NCBI RefSeq assembly: GCF_029784155.1
Contig: NC_073693.1
Location: 162,112,031 to 162,176,030, forward strand
Origin: Uranotaenia lowii
Taxonomy: Eukaryota; Arthropoda; Insecta; Diptera; Culicidae
Reading direction: 5' to 3'
DNA length: 64,000 bases
Below the pieces are notes generated by a model. It was given only the letters and a program-made list of their open reading frames with translations, did not search any database and was not told the DNA's origin. The position numbers and the translations under genes were made by a program. Positions 48,480 to 59,589 of this stretch are shown one piece after another (the first letter of the stretch is position 1; each line of letters starts with the position of its first letter).

Positions 48480-49974
48480 ATTACAGTGATAAATATACCC
48501 TGGACAACTTTTTTTTCAAACAATTTTTGTGGATAAATTATTCTGTTTTCCCGATTTTTTCGCCTATGGGATCATTCATCCCTTCATGATGGATAGCTCA
48601 AAATATCCACGCATTTCCATTTTAATTTGATTTCTATTCAAATACTTCGATAATTTAACATTATTCGGGTCCAATCCTCTGATAATTGAATAAGGATAAA
48701 CTATGTGAAGAAAATGAAAATTTACTAAGTATTTTAGAGCAATTTTGACTTCACATTCGCACGATTTCAAACACACTCACAACTACATAGGTACATGCGA
48801 GAACTATTAAAATTCAACTTTGTCTTCAACAACTTTCCCCTTTACTTGCGGAAATATTTGCCCTTCACTTCATGAGGAAAAGTGCTTACATCGTCACTTT
48901 TTCATCGAGTTTTCTTCCCGGCGACCCTTCAAACTAACTTACTATAAGCACCCACCCACACACTGTCTGTGTGTCAATAATATTGCCTCAATCATTCACA
49001 AAGGATGGGTTACGTTACGTACCCAAGCTGCCCTTCTATTTTTGAGTCAGTCAAGAGGGCAACTTTTTCCCCTCAACGATTTTTTAACATGTTTTAAATT
49101 CCAGCCCCATCAGGGGAGCTTCTTCTGTTAAAAAACTCTGGATGAACGAAAAAACACAACATCAACCAACATAAGCCAACAACTCGGAAAGCCCTGGCAG
49201 GGTGCTTTATTGTTTAGCGGAAATCCCTTCTACAAATATGAAAATTAAGTTGAACCTTGAGGCTGCAGGCGGCCTCCATTTTCCATTTGTTTATTTCTGT
49301 GTCTTCATGAAAAATTAAGCACTTTTGGCTTTCTTCAGCCAGTCACAAAAGTTTGACGGTCAATCCCCGCGGGCCAGACATTTGCTAGGTTTGTTTCTTC
49401 GTTGGGAGCTTGTTTTATTTGTTTCCAGGCTTTGTTTTCCATCTCGACATGTACCATTCCGAGGATTTGCTTTGGTAATTTCAATGTGCAACTTTTTTTA
49501 CGTTTTTTGCTACGTTTAAAAAGGCTTTTTGCAATATTTTAATTTGTCACTTGACACTTTGTCATTTGACACTTCATTAAACGTAACTCGATCAATCAAT
49601 CAATATTCCCAAAAAATAAGTTCGTTCTGTTTCATTTCCATTATTCAACTACCGGGACAAGCTCGATCAAACTGCTGGAAAGAAATAGAAAAAAAAATCC
49701 TTGGTCTTTTCGCGTTTCGTTTCCTAGGAAACACTTCAAGAAACCACAGATCAAGCTTGTCCCACTTATCTGTCCAATGGGGTTTCTTCTCTCCAACGAC
49801 GAGACGCACCGTTCCGTGAAAGTCTCATTCGCAACAAAACTTGTTAATTGCAAAACTTGGACCCGGTTCCAACAAGATGGGATTCTTGGCTACACTTCGA
49901 GCACAAGAAACTGTACTGGCTGGCACCAGGAGAGAAAATTTGAAAACATCTGCTCCTCCATAATTGACATCACG
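48480..49974. other. Unique non-coding sequence
   Basis: Mixed composition with several short ORFs. No motifs and no repeat ends. This is the original target DNA of the Jockey insertion on its left side. Confidence 0.5.
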
Positions 49975-50238
49975 TCATATTGCACCGATTTTTTTTTTTT
50001 TTTTTTAAATATGTCTTTATTTGTATCAAATCATGATTACACTTATATTACATTATTGCATTAAACTAGGTGTTCAGCTCAATAATGAACTGTTCATAGC
50101 CCTATAAGTAACTAGATTATAAAAATTTATTTATAAGATTTAAATTTGCTGAGCGCAATCAAGTTTTTAATGTAGGAGAACATCCAGTAATAGCAAAAAT
50201 ATTTTATACTTAAAACTAAACACTATCTTAAAATTAAA

Positions 50239-52389
50239 CTAAACATAAAGAGAACGAATCTCTGCGATGGAAGACTGCATCGATTTGCCTCTGAAGTTGG
50301 AGATGATTTTGTTGGCCATCTCTTCGATAGATTCAATGCCTGCAATCCGATGAAGATCTTCGGTGCTGTGCCAAGGTGGAAGCCGCAAAATCATTTTCAG
50401 AACTTTGTTCTGAATCCTCTGGATGACTTTCTTCCTCGTCGCGCAGCAGCTAGACCAAATCGGAACTGCATACATGATCGCTGGTCGGAAAACTTGTTTG
50501 TAGATGAGCATCTTATTTCGCAGACACAACCGGGATTTCCTGTTGATGAGAGAATAAAGAGATTTAGTGTATTTATTACATTTAGATTGAATATCTTCAA
50601 TGTGATTTTTAAAAGTAAGATTCCGATCAAGTGTAAGTCCCAAGTACTTCACGTGATCAGACCATTCTAATGAAACCCCATTAAAAGTTATGGAATGATT
50701 TTCATTAGGTTTTAAAAAATTTGCTCTTGGCTTATGGGGAAATAAAATAAGTTGAGTTTTGGAAGCGTTAGGAGAAATTTTCCACATTTTCAAGTAATTC
50801 AAAAAGGAATTTAAATTTTGTTGCAATCTACTGCGTACCACCCGTAAATTTCGACCTTTTGCTGAAAGCAAAGTATCATCAGCAAATAATCTTCTACCTT
50901 TTCCTTCTGGTACATCAGGAAGATCAGAAGTAAAAATATTGTATAAAATTGGCCCAAGTATACTGCCTTGAGGGACACCAGCTCTAATGGGTGTCCTTTC
51001 AGAGCATGAATTTTGATAGCTTACTTGTAAGGTTCGGCTAGTCAAATAATTTTGAATAATTTTGGTGAGATATACAGGAAAATCAAATCGAGCTAATTTA
51101 GCTACTAAACCTTTGTGCCAAACACTGTCAAAAGCTTTTTCAATATCAAGAAGAGCAACACCAGTTGAATAACCTTCAGATTTGCTAGCGTTAATCATAT
51201 TAGTTACACTCAAAAGTTGATGTGTAGTAGAATGTCCATGACGAAAACCAAATTGTTCATCAGGGAAAATGGAATTCTGATTAATGTGAATCATCATTCT
51301 ATTCAAAATAACTCTCTCAAATAGTTTACTTAAAGAAGGGAGCAAACTAATTGGTCGATAACTTGAAGGCTCTGAAGCACTTTTTCCAGGTTTCAAAATT
51401 GGAGTTACTTTGGCATTTTTCCATTTATTGGGAAAATAGGCCAAGTGAAAACATTTGTTGAAAATTTTAACTAAAAAATTTAAAGTGCTTTCAGGCAACT
51501 TTTTAAGAAGAATATAGAAAATCCCATCTTCCCCTGGAGCTTTCATATTTTTAAATTTTTTGAAAATCAATTTAAGTTCATCAATATTTGTCTCACAAGA
51601 ACTTTCAAACACATTTTGCTTAGAAAGAATATCATCAAATTCTAGGGAAATTTGAGCATCAATTGGACTTACAACGTTTAAATTAAAATCATGAGCAGAC
51701 TCAAATTGTTGGGCTAATTTTTGAGCCTTTTCTGAATTAGTTAAAAGAAGTTTATCCCCATCTTTCAAAGTAGGAATTGGCTTCTGGGGCTTTTTCAAAA
51801 TTTTAGTTAATTTCCAAAATGGCTTTGAGTAGGGTTTTATGTCCTCTACTGCTTTAGCAAAATTTTCATTACGAATGAAATTTAAACGACGTTTGATCTC
51901 TTTTTGAAGGTCGCAATAAATTAATTTCAAATAAGGATCTCTAGTACGTTGATATTGGCGTTGACGAATGTTTTTCAGTCGTATCAAAAACTGAAGATCA
52001 TCATCAATTAAAGGTTGATTGAATTTATGTTTAACTTTAGGTATTGAAGCGGCTTTAGCATTGACTATTGCAATTGTCAAATTTTCTACAGCCAAATCAA
52101 TATCTTCTATTGAATTCAGTGGAACGTTTACATCTAAATTACGTTCAATAAAATTCATATATCGCTCCCAGTTAGCCTTTTGAAAATTAAAAGTTGATTT
52201 TAAAGGGTTTTCAATGGGACTTTGGGATAAAGAAAATGTTACTGGAAGGTGGTCTGAATCGAGGTCCGCATGAGTAACTAATTGACTACAATGCTCGCCT
52301 AAATCCGTTAGAACCAAATCAATTGTGGAGGGGTTTCTAATTGAAGAAAAACAAGTATGCCCATTAGGATATTCAACAGTATAATAACC
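50239..52389 (-). pseudogene. Jockey ORF2, end of endonuclease plus reverse transcriptase
   Basis: After the insertion the frame resumes with YYTVEYPNGHTC. From the next ATG (52317) it runs 692 residues: SDHLPV (about 21-26, end of endonuclease), AKVTPILKPGKS and YRPISLLPSLSKLFER (302-335), DEQFGFRHGHSTTHQLL (353-369), GVALLDIEKAFDSVWH (386-401, first catalytic Asp), RAGVPQGSILGPILYN (445-460), RRLFADDTLL (475-484, catalytic Asp pair) and the thumb YLGLTLDRNLTF. A Cys-containing C-terminus follows (WSSCCATRKKVIQRIQNK). No internal stop or shift was found. It is a pseudogene only because of the insertion upstream. Confidence 0.93.
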
Positions 52390-52592
52390 CGAATATTATA
52401 GCTAATTGAAGTGCAATAACCTCCCAGGATTCTTGAAGCTCGTAACAAACAAACTCAGCTTCAAACGCCAAGTTAAAGCATACCTGAAAACCAACTTAAT
52501 GAACTACCTAACTTAAAGTAAACCAAAGCAAAAAAAAAAACAACTGTAACCTAATTCAGCTGTAAAACAAGCTCGCAAGTAACAGAGAGTAG
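52390..52592 (+). mobile_element. 5'-truncated CR1/L2-like LINE tail inside Jockey ORF2
   Basis: 203 bp bounded by ATAACC (52384-52389 and 52593-52598). In the plus direction 52406-52516 reads CNNLPGFLKLV, then KLSFKRQVKAYLKTNLMNYL, then a stop. This matches the W/N-x-LP...SFKR.LK.YL end of CR1/L2-type LINE proteins. About 75 bp of 3' sequence follow. The A-run in the middle is internal, not terminal. Confidence 0.65.
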
Positions 52593-52598
52593 ATAACC

Positions 52599-53105
52599 TG
52601 CAGAGCAGTCATTAAACAAAATATTCCCATTTGAATTTGATGAAATATTATTCCAAGATCGGTGTTTTGCATTAATGTCACCAATAATAAAAAATTTAGA
52701 TTTATTTCTGGTGAGTTTTTGTAAATCTCCCTTCAAAAAATTTTTCTGTTCACCGCTACATTGAAAAGGCAAATATGCGGCAACAATTATAATTTTCCCC
52801 ATAGAAGTTTCTAATTCAATTCCAATTGTTTCTAAGACTTTTGTATTGAAAGAAGGAAGAAGTCTAAATTTGAGACGACTATTGATGACAATAGCTACAC
52901 CCCCACCTTGTCGATCAAGTCGATCATTTCGTAAAATTTTAAAGAAAGCATTGCTTTTCAAGTTATTGTCTGGCTTTAAAAAAGTTTCAGTGATGGCAGC
53001 AATATGTATGTTTTGAGTTTTCAAAAATAAAAAGAACTCGTCTTGGTTAGCCAGCAAAGATCTAGCGTTCCAATTCATAATATTTAAACATCTATTTGGA
53101 TCCAT
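52599..53105 (-). pseudogene. Jockey ORF2, endonuclease part
   Basis: The ATG at 53103-53105 opens MDPNRCLNIMNWNARSL. The endonuclease motifs in order are NWNARS (first catalytic Asn), AITETFL with the catalytic Glu, GGGVAIVI, and FIIGDINAKHRSW with Asp and Asn. The frame is cut after NDCSAGY by the insertion at 52390-52592, which brings an early stop at 52551. The final endonuclease motif (SDHLPV) lies in the next segment. The domain nicks target DNA. Without the rest it cannot act in full retrotransposition. Confidence 0.88.
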
Positions 53106-54525
53106 GAGGGAATCGTAAAGTCATAATAATTTTGTTAGCATAATTAAAAGAAGTTTGGAAAGCTTCAAACATTGAATTTGCTTTCAACATAAGTTGCATC
53201 ATTTCCATTAAATTTTGATGCAAAAATTTTAATTTTTCCTCAGTAATCTCACCCAAATCAACAAAATTGTTAGAATCAGAAGAGGAAGGAGAAGAAAAAG
53301 TATTTGAATTTCGGGGATTTTCCCAAGCCTTCGCATGAACGTTGAGACTTGGTTTTTTCCCATTTTTATTAGTTAAACCTGAAGAGGGCAACCCATTTTC
53401 AACCACCTCTGAGAACGATAAACAACGAGTCTGGGGCGCAGAATCAGCCCAGGTAACATTAAAATCACTTCGGGTATTACCCAGCCGTGATTCCAATGTA
53501 GACCGAGGCTGAATGCGAACAGGCAGGTTGTTTGCCGGCACGACGTGTGAACACGAAAAAGAGGAAGGAGGAGAAGAAACTTTTCTGGAAACTTTGGGAT
53601 TTTTCCTAGAAGCAATAATTTTTGCCCTGATGGGACAGTCTAGCGAATTCGAGGAATGATTACCTGCGCAATTTGCACACTTAAAAAATTCTGTTTTTGG
53701 CTTATCACCACCAAAAAGGCATTTAGATTTTTCATGATCGAATGAGCCGCAAAACATGCATCTGGCATTCATTCTACAATTTTTAGTGCCATGACAAAAA
53801 GCTTGACAACGACGACATTGCGTAATATTTTGAAGAAAATTGGTAGAAGATTTACGAAAAGGTTCGAATTTGACTCGACAATGAAACATAAGACGAGCCT
53901 TTTCAAGAATTTGCAAATTATTAACCTGATCCTTTTTAAAATGGATCAAATAAAGTTCAGGAGCAAAACCAACACTACTGATATTATTCGTGTTGGTTCT
54001 TTTCCTCATTTGAATTACTTGAATTGGAGAAAAACCTAACAAAGAATTTAATTCAGCTGTGATCTCATCCGGTGTCTGATCGCCAGTGAGACCACGAAGT
54101 ACAACTTTAAATGGACGATCACTTCTAGTGTCGTACGTAAAAAATTGGTGTTTTTTATTATTCAAATAATTTAAAACCTTTTGAAAATCATTAAAAGATT
54201 CCGCCAATATACGAGCAGTTCCCCTTCGACCGATCTGAAAAGAAATCTTCACATCCTTGACGGAAGTGACGATTTCTTTTCGAAAGGCATTGAAGTCGGG
54301 AATCGTGACCGTTATTGGTGGAATCTTTTCGTTTTTAAGAGTATAAGAAGAAGAAGAAGGTTTCTTAGTACTCTTATCAGAATTAAATATGAATATTTCC
54401 TCATCACCGATGTTATGAAGGACATCGAATGAATTGGAAATTTCAACTTTTTTGGCAGATGGCCCTGGATTAGGTTCAGCAATCCGTTTTCTTCCGGCCC
54501 TTGAGCCGGCCGAAGACTTCCCCAT
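53092..54525 (-). CDS. Jockey ORF1 gag-like RNA-binding protein
   Basis: Intact 477-residue ORF, counting from the ATG at 54523-54525 (MGKSSAGSRAGRKRIAEPNP). The frame is open upstream to 54687, but that extension is hydrophobic and unlike a gag N-terminus, so the internal ATG is preferred. A basic N-terminus is followed by the central gag region and three zinc knuckles at about residues 237-297: CRRCQAFCHGTKNC and CMFCGSFDHEKSKC (both CX2CX4HX4C) and a shorter CX2CX3HX6C. ORF1 proteins of this clade bind the element RNA to form the ribonucleoprotein. The stop overlaps the start of ORF2 by 14 bases, suggesting translation by reinitiation. Confidence 0.9.
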   Translation of the reverse strand: MGKSSAGSRAGRKRIAEPNPGPSAKKVEISNSFDVLHNIGDEEIFIFNSDKSTKKPSSSSYTLKNEKIPPITVTIPDFNAFRKEIVTSVKDVKISFQIGRRGTARILAESFNDFQKVLNYLNNKKHQFFTYDTRSDRPFKVVLRGLTGDQTPDEITAELNSLLGFSPIQVIQMRKRTNTNNISSVGFAPELYLIHFKKDQVNNLQILEKARLMFHCRVKFEPFRKSSTNFLQNITQCRRCQAFCHGTKNCRMNARCMFCGSFDHEKSKCLFGGDKPKTEFFKCANCAGNHSSNSLDCPIRAKIIASRKNPKVSRKVSSPPSSFSCSHVVPANNLPVRIQPRSTLESRLGNTRSDFNVTWADSAPQTRCLSFSEVVENGLPSSGLTNKNGKKPSLNVHAKAWENPRNSNTFSSPSSSDSNNFVDLGEITEEKLKFLHQNLMEMMQLMLKANSMFEAFQTSFNYANKIIMTLRFPHGSK

Positions 54526-54720
54526 GCTGGAAAGAAAAGAGAAAATATGAATAAAAGAAAATGAAAATAATTTTAGCACTGAAAAGTGCTGATTGAAATA
54601 CAGGTAAGGAAAAAATAAATAATGTAAAATGTTCCTGCAGGTACACAGCAACGATACGATGCTCCGGCGTACGTGTTGACGGCTCAACGGTACAGATGGA
54701 AGTGATCATATTGCACCGAT

Positions 54721-57273
54721 ACCGCGCGGGAGTCTTTGACTAAAGTGAACAAACTAGTCTGGATAGGTGTGAATGTTTTTTTTCGATTTCTTTCGTCAAC
54801 TTAATGTATTGTAACTTTCTGATTTCCACAGATCAAAATGTCTCTTGAATAACTCTATATCATCGATAATAAGATGAAATACTTATAAAACAAAACACTA
54901 AATGTATAGAGGACCTTCTAAATGAAATCGAAAAGAAGAAAGTTGAATTCTAGCAGATTGTAGCTTTCGCAGATTTTTAATGAAAACATTCGGACTTTTT
55001 TGTCCCTGTTTACCCCTAAATTTATGCACTTACTTTAAAACTTCCCACGGAAAAGGTGATAAATCTCAACTTGACAAAACCAGAGCATATCATCTTATGA
55101 AAAATTAGAAAAAATGGATTTGTATCATATCTCAATCAGTGATTCGTTGTTCAGAGTCAGAACAGAAATTAGAAATTGATATAAAAATTGATATAATATC
55201 TGTTCATTTTTTGTTATTGTGAACTGGGGTAACTTTGGTCACTTTTTTCATAGTTGACATATTCATTTCACAGTGTATCATGTCAATTTTCGATTTGGTG
55301 ATTGGAAAGCTATCGTAAGAAGCATTGGATGTACTTCACAAGATGTTACATTATCCGATAAATTCAGATTTTATGCATAGGCAATCAATCTTTCTAGTTC
55401 AATGAACGAAGCATCGACCAACGTTTAACATTAAAGCAATATTTTTCCATCGGTCCTCTCAAGTGAGCAGTTTTGGAACTGTGCCAAGCCCTTCAAAAAC
55501 CTTAAGCGGAATCTAACAACAAATGGTTCCGTTTCGCTTCTTTCCGGTTAGCAAAAAGTGAAAAACGCGTTTCCCTTAACCTTGACAGTGTGACTAAAAA
55601 AACAGTGTCCCTTTTTCAAGCGACTGGCCGATGGAGTGTTGTTTGTGACTCTCGGGAAAGATTATTCTTCCGACGACACGGTTGCGTGAATTTCGCATGC
55701 TGTCGCCACGCCGGCAGTGTGATATCACTATTTATAGGAGGTTTCTACTCCTATAGTACGACACGCCGTATCCGCTTTTCCCCCCGTGAGAAGTGAGGAA
55801 GGCTAAAGATGCAGGTCATCTTCGAGAAGATTTATCACCCGCGTGGCCTTTTGGGAAATTGCAATTGTTATGCTGCTTCCAGTTGCTTGTTCACTCGCTC
55901 ACACGTGTCACGGGCCATTGAGGTGAACCTTGAGAACTACATAGTTTATTTTTTATTCGTTTGGTAAATGCTGGACTGGAATCGGAACCTTGGGACTGTG
56001 CGTTGTGATGATATCACAATTGAGAAACATGGCTTATAGAACTATAAGATACTATAAGGAACTATAAGGTACTTTTGTAAAAAAGAGTTGCTATGTTTAT
56101 GGTTGTCAGATTTTTTTTCTGATGAAAAAATGCCTTAATGACGACACCAAAAAAGGTGCGAATTGATCTGCTGGCAAATGGACTGTTCTGCTAGGAATGA
56201 TATTCCAGCACAGATGAAATTCCAGCTCTAAAAATGGGATATATAGCGTGAAGCTTGCAAGAACATTTTTACCAAACTCACAGAATTATTAAGTAAAAAT
56301 TAAGAAGAAAAACAAATAAAAGTTTTTTTTAACACGTCAGCAAAATTTGAACCAAATTTTAGGCTTCCAAACAATCATTCATAGTTATTTTGAGAAAACT
56401 TTTTAGAAAAATTTCGTTTTTGGTCACAAAATATTTATAAACCTATGGTACAAGTGGCAAAAAGTGATTTTTTTTCTGCATGAGTCATTATTTATCCAAC
56501 GAGACTTGCCGAGATAGTTACGATACGATAGATTAATTAGATAAAGTGATGGAAATATTGAGTTTTGTAATAAGTTTCATATACAATTATTTGACGAAAT
56601 CACCTGCCCCCTTTGCTCCGAACATCACCTTTGACAGTAATGTTTGCAAGAAAAAATCCTAAACAACAAACAGCAGTAGGTTGCCTCACGTACATATTTG
56701 TCTTAAAACGTAAAGAATTTTTAATATTTTTGGTACCGATTGTGTCTGCTCTGAAGACAATGAAGAACAGAAATGATATCTTTTGAACATCACTCTTGAC
56801 GACCGAACTATGCGAGGTTTACACCATGGAAATTGATCCGGATTGCGTGACAAATGAAACCAATAACAGTGAGTCGAATTTTGGGATAAAAAAATTTAAA
56901 ATGAGAATAAGTTGTTAAGAAATGAGATATTCAAATAATGAAGCGTGCGTCAAATAATGAAAAATCCATCATTTTGTTGGTTAATCAAGCTGAAATCAGA
57001 AGGAATAAATGGATTCAAACTTAATAGATAAACTATCCGAAATTATTTGTATTCCTCGAAAATAAATACCATATCGTAAAAAATTAGAGTAGTTCAGCCT
57101 TTTCTTTCAGTATAGGAAAATTCTCCGGTAAAATTTTCCTATATTGGATTCTTCTGTCCCTGATTACTGTTGTCGAACATTTAGTGCATTCGTTAACAGC
57201 TTGCGGTCAAAATAACACAAGAATCTTCCGGACAATCGATTCGGCACATTCGAATTCTTAAGAAGCACATTTG
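54721..57273. other. Unique sequence right of the Jockey element
   Basis: Contains a local AACTATAAG(A/G)TACT repeat at about 56039-56072 and one candidate first exon listed separately. The frame at 55590-55796 has no known domain. Confidence 0.5.
56826..56868 (+). CDS. Candidate first coding exon of an unseen gene
   Basis: CACCATGG is a near-ideal start context. Fourteen codons (MEIDPDCVTNETNN plus one base) run to a strong splice donor, CA/GTGAGT (intron starting 56869). Reading through instead gives a stop after about 32 codons. No downstream exon is recognised in the window, so this rests on two short signals and could be chance. Confidence 0.22.
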
Positions 57274-57389
57274 AAAATTATTTAAGATTTTTTTTTTTTT
57301 TGGTAGAGAAATGAATCCAACTTAGATGAAATTTCAGGGACTAGATAAGAGAAAATCGATATTGAAAAACATGCGAAAAAATTCGCCTT

Positions 57390-57462
57390 GTCTCCCGGTG
57401 AGACTTGAACCCACATCTTGCGCCTCTCCGGGGCCCATGTATTAACATTCTACTACAGGAGA
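57390..57462 (-). ncRNA. tRNA-like module, left arm
   Basis: Exact inverse of 57968-58040; see that entry. It is read on the minus strand and is part of the foldback SINE pair, not an independent tRNA gene. Confidence 0.6.
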
Positions 57463-57967
57463 CCAACCTGGCGTATGAATATTATACTGGTTGAGTGTCG
57501 ATGTCTATCGGAAATGAAGGGAATAGTTCTCCCATGTGATCATAATCATTTTTCTTGGTCTATTTCTATTCCCATCATTTCATCTTAGGGTAGTTGGAAT
57601 CAAGTTTTTGGACATTTTTTAAGTACGGCAAGATTTGCATTGCCTTCTCATATCAAGACCCATCTCTGGGTCGCAGTTTAAAAATAGAAATAAGGCGGTG
57701 CCAAACACCGAAATTGGCTGGATATCCAAATACGGCAAACGCATCATTTCTCATCATAACTGACAACCCGTGCAGGATATGAGAAGGCAATGCAAATCTT
57801 GCCGTACTTAAAAAATGTCCAAAAACTTGATTCCAACTACCCTAAGATGAAATGATGGGAATAGAAATAGACCAAGAAAAATGATTATGATCACATGGGA
57901 GAACTATTCCCTTCATTTCCGATAGACATCGACACTCAACCAGTATAATATTCATACGCCAGGTTGG

Positions 57968-58040
57968 TCTCCTGTAGTAGAATGTTAATACATGGGCCCC
58001 GGAGAGGCGCAAGATGTGGGTTCAAGTCTCACCGGGAGAC
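57968..58040 (+). ncRNA. tRNA-like module, right arm
   Basis: A 73-nt sequence folds like a tRNA. It has a 7-bp acceptor stem (TCTCCTG with CGGGAGA) and a T arm GTGGG-TTCAAGT-CTCAC with all five pairs (one G-T). TAGTAGAATGTTAATACATGG corresponds to box A. The anticodon stem has 4 of 5 pairs with loop CCGGAGA. The loop would place GGA as anticodon, but position 33 is C instead of U and there is no long variable arm as in tRNA-Ser. Best read as the pol III promoter head of a SINE. Confidence 0.6.
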
Positions 58041-58241
58041 AAGGCGAATTTTTTCGCATGTTTTTCAATATCGATTTTCTCTTATCTAGTCCCTGAAATT
58101 CCATCTAAGTTGGATTCATTTCTCTACAAAAAAAAAAAAGTTTCGCTGACTGAATGTTTGAGTCAAGACCCATCTCTGGGTCGCAGTTTAAAAATTATTT
58201 AAGATTTTATGAAGGATTAATCACCGCAATTTATAGTTGTA

Positions 58242-58525
58242 GATTTTATTTATCGGCCTAGCGGTGAAAAGTGATGTCCTTTTTAGAAGGGACATCTAAA
58301 GATTATGATTTTTTTTATATAGGTGGATCGAAGGTTAGATGAAAGGAAAGATGTTTAAAATGAGCGGGTAGAATTTATTTAGAAGCATATCATCACATAT
58401 CAAATTTTTGTTCACATATCAAATTATTGGCCTACTACTATGAAGCGGTAGACAAATTTCATAATCTTTAGATGTCCCTACTAAAAAGGACATCACTTTT
58501 CACCGCTAGGCCGATAAATAAAATC
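58242..58525. mobile_element. TA-flanked MITE (284 bp)
   Basis: Terminal inverted repeats of about 70 bp start GATTTTATTTATCGGCCTAG. TA lies at 58240-58241 and 58526-58527. The interior is AT-rich without coding capacity. Confidence 0.85.
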
Positions 58526-58652
58526 TAAAAATTCAATAAGATTTTTTGTTTCAATTAGAAGCGCTGTCTCAGAATATTCAATGCAAAGTCGGTTGGTCCG
58601 GAAAGGTCCAGAAGAAATGTGTTTAAAAAGTGTTTTGAAGACATGTAGAATA

Positions 58653-59587
58653 GACTGGCCCAAATTTGTATGGGATGATTTTTACAACATTTTTTTCAAC
58701 GCACCCCCTAGATTGGTGCATTTAGGTGAAAAAATGGCTTTCTGAAAGTTTCAGGTCATTTGGCGGAAGCACGAGCTGGCGCAAAGGACTTGAAATTTGT
58801 ATGAAGATTTTCAGCAAAATGTATGGAAAATCGACATACCTTCACTCTTTGTATTCTAAAACATGTTTCCAGTATGCTAGAAAGCTCAGAATTTCAGGAA
58901 TTGTAGTTCAAATAATGCCAAACAAGTTTGTAGAAGATTGTGACGCGATACGAGTTGATTGTGATGAGTTATTTGCAATTGAATGTGTGATTTTTTTTCG
59001 CATTCCATCGATATATCGTGAACGGCATAGATATAGGTGGATTACTAGTACTCACTTGATCGCATTGTCACACAATGAGATGAAAGATAGAAAATTTGTG
59101 TCCTCGGCATAGTTGCAACTTTTTGATTTAAAATAAGCTAGAACTTTGCCGGGGACGCAAATTTTATATATTTTATTCTCATTGTGTGACGATGCTATCA
59201 AATAAGTGAGATAATTAGCCCATACAGCCCATTTCATATCAAAGAAATGCGACAATCACACATTCAATTGCAAATAACTCATCACAATCAACTCGTATTG
59301 CGTCACAATCTTCTACAAACTTGTTTGTCATTATTTGAACTACAATTCCTGAAATTCTGAGCTTTCTAGCATACTGGAAACATGTTTTAGAATACAAAGA
59401 GTGAAGGTATGTCGATTTTCCATACATTTTGCTGAAAATCTTCATACAAATTACAAGTCCTTTGCGCCAGCTCGTGCTTCCACCAAATGACCTGAAACTT
59501 TCAGAAAGTCATTTTTTCACCTAAATGCACCAACCTAGGGGGTGCCGCGTGGAATATATAAGGATTTTTTTTTGTTATGGGCCAGTC
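58653..59587. mobile_element. Full-length foldback element (935 bp), TA-flanked
   Basis: The ends are GACTGGCCCA and TGGGCCAGTC with TA on both sides (58651-58652 and 59588-59589). Complementarity continues through nearly the entire element, including the inner part (TCACACAATGAGA near 59069 with TCTCATTGTGTGA near 59176). The long ORFs 58726-59112 plus and 59239-59445 minus are the two arms read in opposite directions and encode the same peptide, so they are not genes. Confidence 0.88.
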
Positions 59588-59589
59588 TA

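Larger units (their letters stand above)
49990..54705 (-). mobile_element. Full-length Jockey-type LINE
   Basis: Flanked by a perfect 15-bp duplication TCATATTGCACCGAT (49975-49989 and 54706-54720). A poly-A tail (T-run at about 49990-50006 on the plus strand) marks the 3' end. 5' UTR, ORF1, overlapping ORF2 and 3' UTR are all present. Both its boundaries are defined. One 203-bp insertion interrupts ORF2. The perfect duplication and open frames point to a recent insertion. Confidence 0.95.
57274..58208 (-). mobile_element. Foldback SINE pair with tRNA-like arms
   Basis: Flanked by the perfect 18-bp duplication AAAATTATTTAAGATTTT (57274-57291 and 58191-58208). Arms 57303-57654 and 57776-58127 (352 bp) are complementary with one mismatch seen and constant coordinate sum 115430. 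T and A runs lie on the outer side of each arm (tails pointing outward). The 121-bp spacer begins with a 33-bp sequence (57653-57685, GACCCATCTCTGGGTCGCAG core) repeated directly at 58163-58195. It appears to have been inserted as one unit by target-primed retrotransposition. Confidence 0.9.

Noticed and set aside
53791..54432. Plus-strand ORFs within the Jockey element
   Set aside because: Antisense to ORF1, which has zinc knuckles and an intact frame.
57390..58040. Two functional tRNA genes in divergent orientation
   Set aside because: C33 in the anticodon loop, an imperfect anticodon stem, location in a retroposed inverted pair and the absence of a clear U-run terminator right after the fold favour SINE heads.
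58726..59445. Two ORFs of 128 and 68 aa with a common peptide
   Set aside because: They are the two arms of one foldback element read in opposite directions. No start or codon evidence of a gene.
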